From the NCBI GenBank assembly GCA_964653095.1, contig CAZZEH010000004.1, positions 1-64,000 of the forward strand: a stretch of DNA of 64,000 bases, in the 5' to 3' direction. A program made the position numbers and the translations under genes. This DNA is from JAMLHH01 sp964653095 (GTDB lineage: Bacteria; Bacteroidota; Bacteroidia; Chitinophagales; JADIYW01). Positions 10,105-19,276 of the stretch are shown here, one piece after another; position 1 is the first letter of the stretch, and each line of letters starts with the position of its first letter. The notes under the pieces were generated by a model, which was not told where the DNA came from, ran no database searches, and saw nothing but the letters and a program-made list of their open reading frames with translations.

Positions 10105-10887
10105 ATGGCTAACCTTGGTATAGTTTATTTAAGTGTAATTCCTGTTCGAAAACTGCCTCAGCACCAGTCTGAAATGATTAGTCAGGCTCTTTTTGGTGAA
10201 GTTTTCAGAATAATTCAATCAGACGAATCCTGGACTAAAATAAAACTGACTAACGACAATTATGAAGGCTGGATTCAGGCAAATCAATGGTTAGAAATAG
10301 AATCAGATAAAATAATTTCCAGTTTAAAAATCAATCAAACAAACTTGTGCCAGGTTCATTTTAATAAAAGTTCTATTCACCTGCCTCTGGCATCAAATGT
10401 TTGGCTAAAAGTAGAAGACTGTCCTATATTAAGCCAATTTAAATTCCCAAAAAACATTAAAACCACTGAAAGAGGCGCAAAATTTACTAAGGAACAAATA
10501 ATTCAAACTGCCGAACAATTTTTAGGAAGTCCGTATTTATGGGGAGGCAAGACTTCTTTGGGAATAGATTGCTCTGGGCTTACTCAGGTCACTTTTCTCG
10601 CCAATGGCTTCCAACTGCCAAGAGATGCATATCAGCAGGCTGAAATCGGTACAGCAGTTCCCTTTTCTGAAATTCAAAAAGGAGACCTTGCTTTTTTCAA
10701 AAACAAATCAGATAAGATTTCCCATGTAGGAATCATTCATTCTGTCTCTGACGACAACATAAAAATTATTCACGCCAGCGGTAGAGTAAAAATTGAAGTG
10801 CTGGATAAAATCGGGATAATTAACTCTGATTTAAATACCGAGGAAAAATATTCTCACAGTTTAGCTTTTTTAAAAAGAATTATCTGA
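10105..10887 (+). CDS. SH3b-NlpC/P60 cell-wall endopeptidase
   Basis: 260 residues. The N-terminal ~80 form a bacterial SH3 domain (VIPVRKLP...EVFRIIQ...EGWIQ). The C-terminal NlpC/P60 domain (about 125-260) has the catalytic Cys in GIDCSGLTQ, the first His in SHVGIIHS and the third polar residue in IIHASGR. Such enzymes cut peptide bonds in peptidoglycan stem peptides (gamma-D-Glu-diaminopimelate type). No signal peptide is evident, as in several Bacteroidota homologues, so muropeptide recycling in the cytoplasm is possible. It is divergent from one adhesin gene and its last 8 bases overlap the end of the other; it may separate two copies made by duplication. Confidence 0.85.
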   Translation: MANLGIVYLSVIPVRKLPQHQSEMISQALFGEVFRIIQSDESWTKIKLTNDNYEGWIQANQWLEIESDKIISSLKINQTNLCQVHFNKSSIHLPLASNVWLKVEDCPILSQFKFPKNIKTTERGAKFTKEQIIQTAEQFLGSPYLWGGKTSLGIDCSGLTQVTFLANGFQLPRDAYQQAEIGTAVPFSEIQKGDLAFFKNKSDKISHVGIIHSVSDDNIKIIHASGRVKIEVLDKIGIINSDLNTEEKYSHSLAFLKRII

Positions 10888-13800
10888 GTAAAGTTACATT
10901 CCCTTTTATAATCTTAGATTCGCCGTCAAAACAATCCACATCAAGATAATATACATACACGCCTGTGTTCACTTCACTGTTGGCCGTCAATCCGTCCCAA
11001 CCCACATCTGCATCTGTTGATTCAAAAATCAATTCCCCATAACGGTTATAAACTCTCAGCAGATTGAGCCGGACTTTATCTTTATCATACTGAACTCTGA
11101 AAACATCATTAATTCCATCGTGGTTTGGAGAAAAAATATTTGGAATTTTAATTTTAGTTCCAGAGCAGAAATCTATCACATTAATCCATATTTCTCCTTC
11201 TGAAAAACAGCCAAATTCATTTGTTGCTTTTACCTGATATGCTGTTGACACTGTCGGACTAACGGTAGGATTCGGACAGTCTAAGCAGGAAATATTTTGA
11301 TTTGGAACCCATTGATACTTAACCCCGGGATCACTGACAGCGAGTAGATTTACACTTTGCCCCAAAGCAATTGCCGTATCTCTATACACTTTTAAATTTG
11401 GAAGATTCGCTACTCTAACATAAACCGGAAGATTTTTTTCCTTACAACCGCCATTCTTTATGTTTACTACATACGTTGCATCTTCTAAAGGTGTAAATAT
11501 CGGATTTTGCTCTTTACTGACAACTTGATTGTTTAAACTCCAGGTGAAATTATACTCACCGGAATGAATCTCAGACACCATTGTTCTCAAAGAAACTTTT
11601 TCTCCGTAGCAAATTAATGTATCAGGTTCGGCCAGTGCCTCAAAACTTTCAGACACACGGATAAGAAGCGAATCAAATGATTGGCAAAGAGAAGTGTCAT
11701 AACCTACGACTTTAAACCATGTATCCTCCAGCGGGCTGACAAAAGGTTCTGAATTTCCTGTATCCGATACATACCGCTCCGGACTCCATGTGAAATATTC
11801 GGCACCTTCTGCTTTTAGCTGTATTGTTTCGCCTTTACATATAATCAGTTCCTCAGGTAAAGAGATTTTCGGATAAGCATAAATCTTTACCGCAATACTA
11901 TCTGTATTCCTGCATCCCAAAGACGTTTCAACAGTAAGTTTAACAAAAACTTCCTGTGTCCTATCAGTCTCAATTTCTCTCAAAAACGAATCGCCGACCC
12001 CTGTCATATCTCCTGTCTGCCATAATTTGGAAACGATTGAATCGTATTCAGTAAAATAACTTTCATCCAATAATTCGATACTTCCTCCTGAACAGGTTAT
12101 TTCCTGAATTGACTCTATATCTACCTTAGCACCCGATACGAAAATGGTATCATAATTCAATGTGACTAAACAGCCTAAACCATCATCCAATACCAGACTG
12201 GGAAAAATCTTACCCGGGGAGTCATATGTATAGGAAACAGTTGACTGTAGTGAATTGTCTAACCATCCAACTCCATTTCCAAAGTCCCAAAAATTAAATT
12301 TAGTATCCACAAATTCAGAAGTAAACGTCACTTCAAGAGGAAGACAACCCGCAGCTGGTTCAAAACTTACTTTTCCTCTTGGCCCTTTGACTTCAATTAG
12401 TTTTTCTTTCACAATAGTATCTCTGCAGCCTCTGTAATCTTCCAGAGTCAGAGTCACATCAAATATTCCAGACTCTGCATATATATTGACAGGAATCTTA
12501 TTGGTATCTAAACTCTGATTTCCGTCTCCAAAGTTCCACTGAAGATTATTATAACTGATATTTTCAGGAGAAACAGTAAAATTAGACACTAACTCCGGAC
12601 ACGATTTAAACTTCGGAAATGCATCAAAATCATAAATAAAATTTTCCACTTTGACAAAAGCTCCTTTCTCAATGGAATCTGTGCAGTTGTTTGCATCAAT
12701 TACAGTCAATTTTATACTGTATGTTTTTTCCTCAGGGAAAGTCACGACAGGATTTTTTTCTTCTGATTCAGCTATATTCGCATCTCCAAAGCTCCATTGA
12801 AAAATAGGTTCAACAGCCTTAGTAAGATTTTCAAATTTAAACTCCGTGTCCGTGCAAATACTCTTAAATTCTGATGAAAAATCTGCTACCGGAATATAAA
12901 TAGGAATTGTTTTAGTTACAGAATCCGTACAACCCAATTTATTGGAAACCGTTAGTTTGACATCAACGTCTATATTTTCATTAAAAGTCAAAGAAGGATT
13001 ACCTCCGTAAATTATTCCATATCCCTGCACCTCCCATTCCCATGCCGTTAAAGGTGCCGGCTCTGAAAAAGAATGGTTGACAAAATCAACAGTAATTGGT
13101 GCACAGCCTCCCGCAGGATTAAAGTCAAAATCTGATTCAAGTACTCCCAATTCAATAATTTTGGGATAATAATAATCTTCTACACATCCGTCTTTCCTGT
13201 TGGCAGTCAGATACATATCATAGACTCCCGCGCTACTCAAAGTCGGTTGAAAAGTATTACCCTCGAATGAAATTGAGTCTGCCAATTTCCACTGAAAACT
13301 TTTATATTCATCCGAGTTTACCTGAAAGCTTGCAGTATAAGGCACACATCCCTGTTGTTTACTAAATTTTATTTTATTGAGTTTTTTATTAAAATCAACT
13401 GTTACTGTGATTGAGTCTTTACATTGAGTATCAAAGTTTTCTACATAGAGTTGTACTTTATATACACCGGTGTCCTGAAATTTATAGATAAACTTCTTCT
13501 CATCAGTTTCTACAATCGTACCATCATCAAAATTCCATCTGTTGTATGTACTCCCTGTGGAATTATTAGTAAATTCATACTCCCCATTTTCACAAAGTTT
13601 TTTTACTCTAAAAGCAGCCTGAGGATATTTCACCTCAATCTTTTTGATGAAAATGGAATCTCTGCAACCCATGAAATTCGTTTCTACAAGGACTTCAAAA
13701 ATTCCGACATCATCGTATTCATGTATTATCTCACCTCCATTTTCTCTGGTACCATCTCCCATTATCCAAGTGTACTCCACTTGGCTATCAGGGTTTTTAA

Positions 13801-15478
13801 CACTTCCTTTCACTACCTCTTTTACACAAATTTTGTCGGGTTGAAGGCTCGCCTGTACACCTTTCACAGCTCCTCCCAACAGAGTTTTAGTAACAGTTTG
13901 TATTTCACAGGAAGCATTCTCAAATTCAATTTCAGCCTTAATTTCGTATGAATTGATAGTGTTTATGGATAATGGAGGATTATTGTTACCATAGTACACC
14001 GAACCATCCGGATATATCCAACGAATACTTTTTATTTTAATTTCACTATAATTCTGTACAACTAAGTCCGTACTGTAGGGTACACATCCTTCTTCAGTAA
14101 CCGCTTCTATTTCGACGTACGGCGGTTCAATTAGTATGGCGTTCTTTTTTATCACGGTATCCGAACATCCCGAAACATCAGTCACAATATAAAGTACATC
14201 ATATGCCCCTTGATTTAAGAAAGTGTATGTCGGAGAAGGTAAATTCGAAGTACCCGTATTCTTTCCAAAATTCCAATAATGCCCCACTGCTGATGGTGTC
14301 GTGCTTTTGAAATCAACCTGAAAAGGAGGAGAGCATGCAACAGATTGGTTGAAAGTAAAGTCTGCTTTTGGCCGATTTCGCACAGTTATTTCTTCTGTCA
14401 CTACATCTGTGCATCCGGTCTCATCCTCCGCAAATAACTTTACGGTGAACTTCCCGGGCGATTTAAAAACATAAGCTCCCTCTGACTGATTTGAAATCAG
14501 TGTATCTATTTCCCATCTTAAAGAAGTTACCGGACGATCGGTCTTACTTTTAAACTGATAAGTAAATGGAACACACCCGATTTTAGAATTTGACTCAATT
14601 TGGAGTCCCATCCCTTTTTTTTCGACAGTAACTTGTCTGCTCATTTCTTCCGTACAGCCATATTCATTCAGCACACTTAAGGTAACAGTATATTTTTTTT
14701 CTTCAGAATATCCGGCTGTCGGAGCCGGTTGATTAGACACTGTCCCGTTGCCAAAATTCCAAAGTCTTGTATAACCATATTTGCTCGATACATTTTCCTG
14801 AAATTTTACCCGAATCGGAAGCTTACAACTCGTTGTATCAGAATATGTAAAGTTCACTTTGGGCTTTTGTGTCGCTATTATAAAATCGTTTTTAACCAGA
14901 GTGTTTTTACAGCCTTTATTATCCGTAACAACAAGTGTCACTTTGTTTTTTGAGTCTGAGATATAAGTATTTTTGGGATTCTTCTGAATACTCCCGGTTC
15001 CGTCTCCAAAATTCCAAACCCAATCTATAATTTCATTTTCCGATACAGATAAGTCTTTAAAATTCACTTCCAAAGGAATACATCCTGAGGTGATATTCGA
15101 AGAAAAATCTACTTTCGGAATATCGTACACGATAATCTTAGACGTTACAAATACTTCTGTATTTCCTGATTTCAATGTGAGTTTTACAGTATATTCTCCG
15201 GGTTCGGTGTAGACGGCCTGAGTATTCACTTTCTCGGAAGACTGATTCCCATTTCCAAAATCCCAATGAATCGATACATCTCCCCCGCCGCCTGTGGATG
15301 TATTAGTAAAATCAACTATAAGGGGAACACAACCTTCACTTTTTGACATTGAAAAACTGGGCGTAAGCTGTGCATAGATTTCCGAATAAAAAACTTGCCC
15401 CAACAGAATACAGCCGAAAACAATTAAGGTTTTAATGCGTTTTCCAAGACACTTTAATTCAAACCGTTGTAATTGCAC
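10880..15478 (-). CDS. Second giant PKD-repeat surface adhesin with T9SS C-terminal domain
   Basis: 1,532 residues, same design as the gene at 5465-10033: signal peptide (about residues 1-36, ending EIYAQ), a long row of PKD-like repeats with Gly-Cys-x-P-L starts (GCVPLIVDF, GCIPLEVNF, GCAPITVDF) and WNFGDG/WDFGNG cores, Ig-like modules, and a C-terminal type-B sorting domain (IFSPNHDGINDVF, GWDGL, TGVYVYY). Segment order matches the neighbour well, for example the SCPELVSNF and LEDYRGC blocks at equivalent positions. It should be exported by T9SS and displayed on the surface. No PorP/SprF of its own is adjacent, so it may share the one at 4458-5465. Confidence 0.87.
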   Translation of the reverse strand: MQLQRFELKCLGKRIKTLIVFGCILLGQVFYSEIYAQLTPSFSMSKSEGCVPLIVDFTNTSTGGGGDVSIHWDFGNGNQSSEKVNTQAVYTEPGEYTVKLTLKSGNTEVFVTSKIIVYDIPKVDFSSNITSGCIPLEVNFKDLSVSENEIIDWVWNFGDGTGSIQKNPKNTYISDSKNKVTLVVTDNKGCKNTLVKNDFIIATQKPKVNFTYSDTTSCKLPIRVKFQENVSSKYGYTRLWNFGNGTVSNQPAPTAGYSEEKKYTVTLSVLNEYGCTEEMSRQVTVEKKGMGLQIESNSKIGCVPFTYQFKSKTDRPVTSLRWEIDTLISNQSEGAYVFKSPGKFTVKLFAEDETGCTDVVTEEITVRNRPKADFTFNQSVACSPPFQVDFKSTTPSAVGHYWNFGKNTGTSNLPSPTYTFLNQGAYDVLYIVTDVSGCSDTVIKKNAILIEPPYVEIEAVTEEGCVPYSTDLVVQNYSEIKIKSIRWIYPDGSVYYGNNNPPLSINTINSYEIKAEIEFENASCEIQTVTKTLLGGAVKGVQASLQPDKICVKEVVKGSVKNPDSQVEYTWIMGDGTRENGGEIIHEYDDVGIFEVLVETNFMGCRDSIFIKKIEVKYPQAAFRVKKLCENGEYEFTNNSTGSTYNRWNFDDGTIVETDEKKFIYKFQDTGVYKVQLYVENFDTQCKDSITVTVDFNKKLNKIKFSKQQGCVPYTASFQVNSDEYKSFQWKLADSISFEGNTFQPTLSSAGVYDMYLTANRKDGCVEDYYYPKIIELGVLESDFDFNPAGGCAPITVDFVNHSFSEPAPLTAWEWEVQGYGIIYGGNPSLTFNENIDVDVKLTVSNKLGCTDSVTKTIPIYIPVADFSSEFKSICTDTEFKFENLTKAVEPIFQWSFGDANIAESEEKNPVVTFPEEKTYSIKLTVIDANNCTDSIEKGAFVKVENFIYDFDAFPKFKSCPELVSNFTVSPENISYNNLQWNFGDGNQSLDTNKIPVNIYAESGIFDVTLTLEDYRGCRDTIVKEKLIEVKGPRGKVSFEPAAGCLPLEVTFTSEFVDTKFNFWDFGNGVGWLDNSLQSTVSYTYDSPGKIFPSLVLDDGLGCLVTLNYDTIFVSGAKVDIESIQEITCSGGSIELLDESYFTEYDSIVSKLWQTGDMTGVGDSFLREIETDRTQEVFVKLTVETSLGCRNTDSIAVKIYAYPKISLPEELIICKGETIQLKAEGAEYFTWSPERYVSDTGNSEPFVSPLEDTWFKVVGYDTSLCQSFDSLLIRVSESFEALAEPDTLICYGEKVSLRTMVSEIHSGEYNFTWSLNNQVVSKEQNPIFTPLEDATYVVNIKNGGCKEKNLPVYVRVANLPNLKVYRDTAIALGQSVNLLAVSDPGVKYQWVPNQNISCLDCPNPTVSPTVSTAYQVKATNEFGCFSEGEIWINVIDFCSGTKIKIPNIFSPNHDGINDVFRVQYDKDKVRLNLLRVYNRYGELIFESTDADVGWDGLTANSEVNTGVYVYYLDVDCFDGESKIIKGNVTLLR

Positions 15479-15632
15479 AACTCATAATTTTCAGTAAGCT
15501 ACAATAAAACTAAGAAATATTTCAAAATCAATTTAATAAACAATGCCTAAGCTTAACCTATCAGAACTTTTCATGAATATATCTATTTTTATACTTTACA
15601 CTTTGATTCTTCTTAAAACGCACGATTAATTT

Positions 15633-17138
15633 ATGAAAATACTTTCAGGCGCAGAAATACGACGGGCCGATCAATACACTATTCAGCATGAGCCAATTTC
15701 ATCAATCCACTTGATGGAAAGAGCGGCAAATATGTTTGTGCACAAGCTGACTCTGGATTATGATTTATCTCAATTTCACATACATATTTTCTGTGGAACG
15801 GGAAATAATGGCGGAGATGGTCTGGCGATAGCAAGACTGCTCTATCAAAAAGAATATCAGGTAAAAGCATATTGGCTGAGAGGTAAGCAATCGGAAGATT
15901 TTACTGTGAATTTTAAAAGGTTGGAACAGCATAAAAAACTACAACTTTTCGAAATTAAAAATACTGAGAGCCTTCCTGTTTTTTCAGGTAAGGATATAAT
16001 CATTGATGCCATTTTTGGTATAGGACTCAACAGACCGGCAGAAGGTTTAATAAAGAACGTATTGTCCCATCTGAACGATTCCAACGCTGTAAAGGTTTCC
16101 GTGGATATCCCTTCCGGTATGTATGCAGACAAGCCCAATCACGAAGAAGATATCATTTTTCAGGCAGATAAAGTATATACTTTTCATGCTCCCAAACTGC
16201 CTTTTCTGCTTCCGCAATATGCTGAAAAAGTTAAAGATTTCTCTGTATTGGATATTGGACTGAGGAGAGAGTTTACAGAGCATACTGACAGTAATTTACA
16301 CTATACAGAACTCGGTGAAGCGAAAACCGTATATAGGAAAAGGAATAAGTTTTCACATAAAGGCACTTACGGACACTCACTGCTCATAGCCGGTTCTGAA
16401 GGAAAAATGGGCGCCGCTGTACTCTCTGCCAAAGCCAATCTTCGAGCCGGTTCGGGTCTGCTTACGGTGCATTTGCCTCTATGCGGACTTAATATTATGC
16501 AGGCTTCTCTGCCGGAAGCTATGTGCAGCACCGATGATAATAATTCATATTTTACTGCACTTCCGGAATTATCAGGAAAAACCATAGGTATAGGACCGGG
16601 TATAGGAACAGAGAAAGGCACTCAGAATGCTTTTCACCAACTTTTAAAAAAGGCGAACGCTTCTATGGTCATAGATGCCGATGCGCTTAATATTTTAAGC
16701 CAAAATCCAAACTGGATAAACTTAATTCCTCAAAACAGTATTCTGACTCCCCATCCGAAAGAGTTTGAAAGATTGGTCGGCAGCTGGGCTAACGACTTCG
16801 AACGGTTAGAAATCCAAAGAAATTTTTCAATCAGGCATCAGGTGATACTTGTTTTGAAAGGTGCCCATACCAGCATCAGCTCACCTGACGGGAATATTTT
16901 TTTTAATTCGACCGGGAACAACGGAATGGCTACCGCAGGTTCGGGCGACGTACTTACTGGCATTTTGACCGCACTTTTAGCCCAAAGCTACCCTTCGCTT
17001 CACGCAGCTGTTTTGGGCGTATATATTCACGGACTGGCAGGAGACCTGGCACTCAATGCCCAATCTTTGGAATCTTTGACAGCTTCGGATATTATTGATA
17101 ACTTGGGCAATGCATTCAAACAATTAAACTCATGTTAA
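15633..17138 (+). CDS. nnr: Bifunctional NAD(P)H-hydrate epimerase / ADP-dependent NAD(P)H-hydrate dehydratase
   Basis: 501 residues joining the two YjeF domains. The N-terminal epimerase (about 1-215) carries GTGNNGGDGLAIARLL and the VDIPSG motif. The C-terminal ribokinase-like dehydratase (about 225-501) carries IDADALNIL, LTPHPKEF and GSGDVLTGIL. It repairs hydrated NADH/NADPH using ADP, with cyclisation of both epimers. It opens an operon with overlapping sirtuin and Nudix genes, so NAD metabolite upkeep is the visible theme. Confidence 0.94.
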   Translation: MKILSGAEIRRADQYTIQHEPISSIHLMERAANMFVHKLTLDYDLSQFHIHIFCGTGNNGGDGLAIARLLYQKEYQVKAYWLRGKQSEDFTVNFKRLEQHKKLQLFEIKNTESLPVFSGKDIIIDAIFGIGLNRPAEGLIKNVLSHLNDSNAVKVSVDIPSGMYADKPNHEEDIIFQADKVYTFHAPKLPFLLPQYAEKVKDFSVLDIGLRREFTEHTDSNLHYTELGEAKTVYRKRNKFSHKGTYGHSLLIAGSEGKMGAAVLSAKANLRAGSGLLTVHLPLCGLNIMQASLPEAMCSTDDNNSYFTALPELSGKTIGIGPGIGTEKGTQNAFHQLLKKANASMVIDADALNILSQNPNWINLIPQNSILTPHPKEFERLVGSWANDFERLEIQRNFSIRHQVILVLKGAHTSISSPDGNIFFNSTGNNGMATAGSGDVLTGILTALLAQSYPSLHAAVLGVYIHGLAGDLALNAQSLESLTASDIIDNLGNAFKQLNSC

Positions 17139-17818
17139 AGAAAAAGATTGTCGTTCTGACCGGTGCGGGAATCAGTGCAGAAAGCGGTATCAAAACTTTT
17201 AGAGACAGCGACGGCCTCTGGGAAAACCACAGAATTGAAGATGTCGCCACACCCGAAGCCTTTGAAAGAAATCCCAGATTAGTACATGAATTCTACAATC
17301 TGAGGCGAAAACAGTTAGCCGAATGTGTACCCAACGATGCGCACTTTGGGCTTGTCAGATTAGAAGAAAAATACGACGTAAGTATCATTACCCAAAATGT
17401 AGATGACCTGCATGAAAGAGCGGGAAGTTCACACGTCGTCCATCTGCACGGAGAATTAAATAAAGTTCGAAGTGTGAAAGACTCCAATTTAATTTTGGAA
17501 TGGGAAGGAGATTTATCTCTGGAAGATAAAGGCCCTGATGGCGCACCGCTTCGTCCGCACATAGTCTGGTTTGGCGAAGCTGTTCCTGAAATCGAAGAAA
17601 CAATACGCATCACGCGTAAAGCAGATATCTTTATCGTGGTCGGAACATCTCTTCAGGTTTATCCCGCAGCAGGATTGTCTCAATATACAGATTTTGATAT
17701 ACCAAAATATTTGGTTGATCCGAATGCGGACAACATCCACACTTTTTCTTACGAAGTGATTAGTGAAAAAGCTACAATAGGAGTATCTTTGCTGGTTAAA
17801 AGGTTGATGAATGGATAA
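17132..17818 (+). CDS. cobB: Sir2-family NAD-dependent protein deacylase
   Basis: 228 residues, a typical small class III sirtuin. Motifs in order: GAGISAESGIKTFRD (NAD binding), TQNVDDLHERAG, the catalytic-His block HLHGEL, LRPHIVWFGE and VGTSLQVYPAAG. It removes acyl groups from lysine using NAD and releases nicotinamide and O-acyl-ADP-ribose. The four zinc-binding cysteines expected between HGEL and LRPH are absent: that stretch holds no Cys. To my knowledge this is common in Bacteroidota homologues, so the enzyme is probably active. The start overlaps the end of nnr by 7 bases and the stop overlaps the Nudix gene by 8. Confidence 0.92.
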   Translation: MLKKKIVVLTGAGISAESGIKTFRDSDGLWENHRIEDVATPEAFERNPRLVHEFYNLRRKQLAECVPNDAHFGLVRLEEKYDVSIITQNVDDLHERAGSSHVVHLHGELNKVRSVKDSNLILEWEGDLSLEDKGPDGAPLRPHIVWFGEAVPEIEETIRITRKADIFIVVGTSLQVYPAAGLSQYTDFDIPKYLVDPNADNIHTFSYEVISEKATIGVSLLVKRLMNG

Positions 17819-18377
17819 AGCGGACAGATTGAAGAACCCTTGGAAAACCCTTCACGTCACTACAGTTTACGATAACCCCTGGATTACACTGACTCACGAA
17901 GACGTAATTATCCCAAACGGCAATAAAGGAGTGTACGGAAAGGTACATTTTAAAAATTATGCAGTCGGAATAATCCCGATTGATCAGGACGGTAACACTT
18001 GGATTGTGGGCCAATATCGATATGCTTTAGATGAATACAGTTGGGAAATCCCCGAAGGCGGTGCTCTGATACCCCAGGACCCGTTGGAGGCTGCTAAGAA
18101 TGAATTGGCAGAAGAAGTAGGATTGGCAGCAGAAGACTGGCAATTATTAATTAAACTGCATAACTCAAATTCCGTTACAGATGAGCAAGGTTTTATATAT
18201 GTCGCGCGAAGTCTTTCCAAAACATTCGCCGAACTTGATGAGACCGAAGTGATTGAAAGAAGAAAACTACCACTATCCGAAGCTATACAAATGGCATTGG
18301 ACGGCAGGATTACTGACAGCATGTCCGTAGCCGGCTTATTAAAACTTCATATTCTGCAATTACAAAATAAAATTTGA
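17811..18377 (+). CDS. Nudix hydrolase, probable ADP-ribose pyrophosphatase type
   Basis: 188 residues with a Nudix box around residues 82-105 (EGGALIPQDPLEAAKNELAE then EVGL). The metal-binding ELAEEVG core is intact; the Arg that often precedes it is Asn. The wider fold (YGKVHFKNYAVGIIPID, VGQYRYALDEYSWEIPEGG) matches ADP-sugar pyrophosphatases of the NudF type. It starts inside the sirtuin stop and ends one base before cdd. Clearing ADP-ribose derived from the sirtuin product would fit the context, but the substrate is inferred, not visible. Confidence 0.85.
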   Translation: MDKADRLKNPWKTLHVTTVYDNPWITLTHEDVIIPNGNKGVYGKVHFKNYAVGIIPIDQDGNTWIVGQYRYALDEYSWEIPEGGALIPQDPLEAAKNELAEEVGLAAEDWQLLIKLHNSNSVTDEQGFIYVARSLSKTFAELDETEVIERRKLPLSEAIQMALDGRITDSMSVAGLLKLHILQLQNKI

Positions 18378-18378
18378 T

Positions 18379-18861
18379 TTGGAGAAGAAATCTTTGACTA
18401 TACAGTATTATGTGGCCAAAAGCTCGGATGAATGTACCATGTCCGAGCGGGCACTTTTGCAGGCCGCCGAGCGGGCTTCCAAAAACAGCCATTCGCCCTA
18501 TTCCAAATTCAGAGTGGGTGCTGCTTTGCTCTTAGAAGACGGAAGTGTCATTGAAGGCAGTAATCAGGAAAATGCCTCTTTCCCGGTAGGATTATGCGCC
18601 GAACGTACGGCTTTGTCCGCAAAAGTAGCTCTTGCACCAAAGAAAAAAATCAAAGCCATAGCTATTCGGATGAAAAGTGAATTAAAGAAAACAAATCAAC
18701 CGGGGGCTCCCTGCGGTATCTGTCGTCAGGTTTTATTAGAGCAGGAAGACATACAGAAAAAAGACATAAGAGTGATTATGCAGGGCGAAACAGGACCCGT
18801 ACTCATTTTTGAGTCTGTCAAAGATTTAGTTCCTTTCTATTTCGGAGCAGACGATTTTTAA
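18379..18861 (+). CDS. cdd: Cytidine deaminase
   Basis: 160 residues, homotetrameric-type cytidine deaminase converting cytidine/deoxycytidine to uridine/deoxyuridine. The zinc site is clear: CAERTAL (Cys plus catalytic Glu) near residue 73 and PCGICRQV near 110. YSKFRVGAALLLEDG is the family N-terminal motif. The best start is TTG at 18379, one base after the Nudix stop; the residues after it resemble family N-termini, and the later ATG would cut into the fold. It is the last gene of the overlapping run that begins with nnr, and a nucleoside permease-like gene follows about 415 bases on, consistent with pyrimidine salvage. Confidence 0.9.
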   Translation: MEKKSLTIQYYVAKSSDECTMSERALLQAAERASKNSHSPYSKFRVGAALLLEDGSVIEGSNQENASFPVGLCAERTALSAKVALAPKKKIKAIAIRMKSELKKTNQPGAPCGICRQVLLEQEDIQKKDIRVIMQGETGPVLIFESVKDLVPFYFGADDF

Positions 18862-18887
18862 ACCAAAAAGCATTAGTTTTTCTTTTT

Positions 18888-19028
18888 CTAAGAACCACAT
18901 TTTTCTGCTGCAAATGCAAAGACAAACAGCCAGGCAATTCCTTTAATCAAATAAAACAAAAATACATACGGTCCGAGTTTTTTTAACCACCTGATTATTT
19001 TGTCTTTCCTCTTTTCCTGAACTTCCAT
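18888..19028 (-). CDS. 46-residue single-pass membrane microprotein
   Basis: Small minus-strand frame in the 415-base gap between cdd and the permease. It starts with ATG at 19028 and encodes a basic, Lys/Arg-rich N-terminus (MEVQEKRKDKIIRWLKKLGP) followed by one hydrophobic helix (YVFLFYLIKG then IAWLFVFAFAA) and a short polar tail ending KCGS. The KKLGPY-FLFYLIKG pattern resembles small inner-membrane proteins I recall from other Bacteroidota, but I cannot name a family. It is convergent with cdd. The rest of the gap (19029-19276) shows only AT-rich sequence. The function is unknown. Confidence 0.6.
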   Translation of the reverse strand: MEVQEKRKDKIIRWLKKLGPYVFLFYLIKGIAWLFVFAFAAEKCGS

Positions 19029-19276
19029 TTCTACAACTAAAACAGTTTGTAAATCTTATTGCCTGACAAACAGAATTTGTGACGAACTGCAATTTACGGC
19101 TAAATATTGTGACTTTTGTCGATTAAATGTCCTTAGAATATTGTTTATGAGTTCCTCTTCAATAAACATCTTCAAACAACCAGACATCTTCTTATCGTAT
19201 TCAGTTATTTCAAAAATTGAAGACACAAGTTGTTTGAAAAAAAGTAAATTAGCTCCTTTTTTAATTTGATTGTATT

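Noticed and set aside
13424..13951. Plus-strand 175-codon frame within the second adhesin
   Set aside because: It lies wholly inside a clear PKD-repeat gene on the other strand and has no family features; the same holds for the other long antisense frames in the adhesins, acs and the carboxylase.
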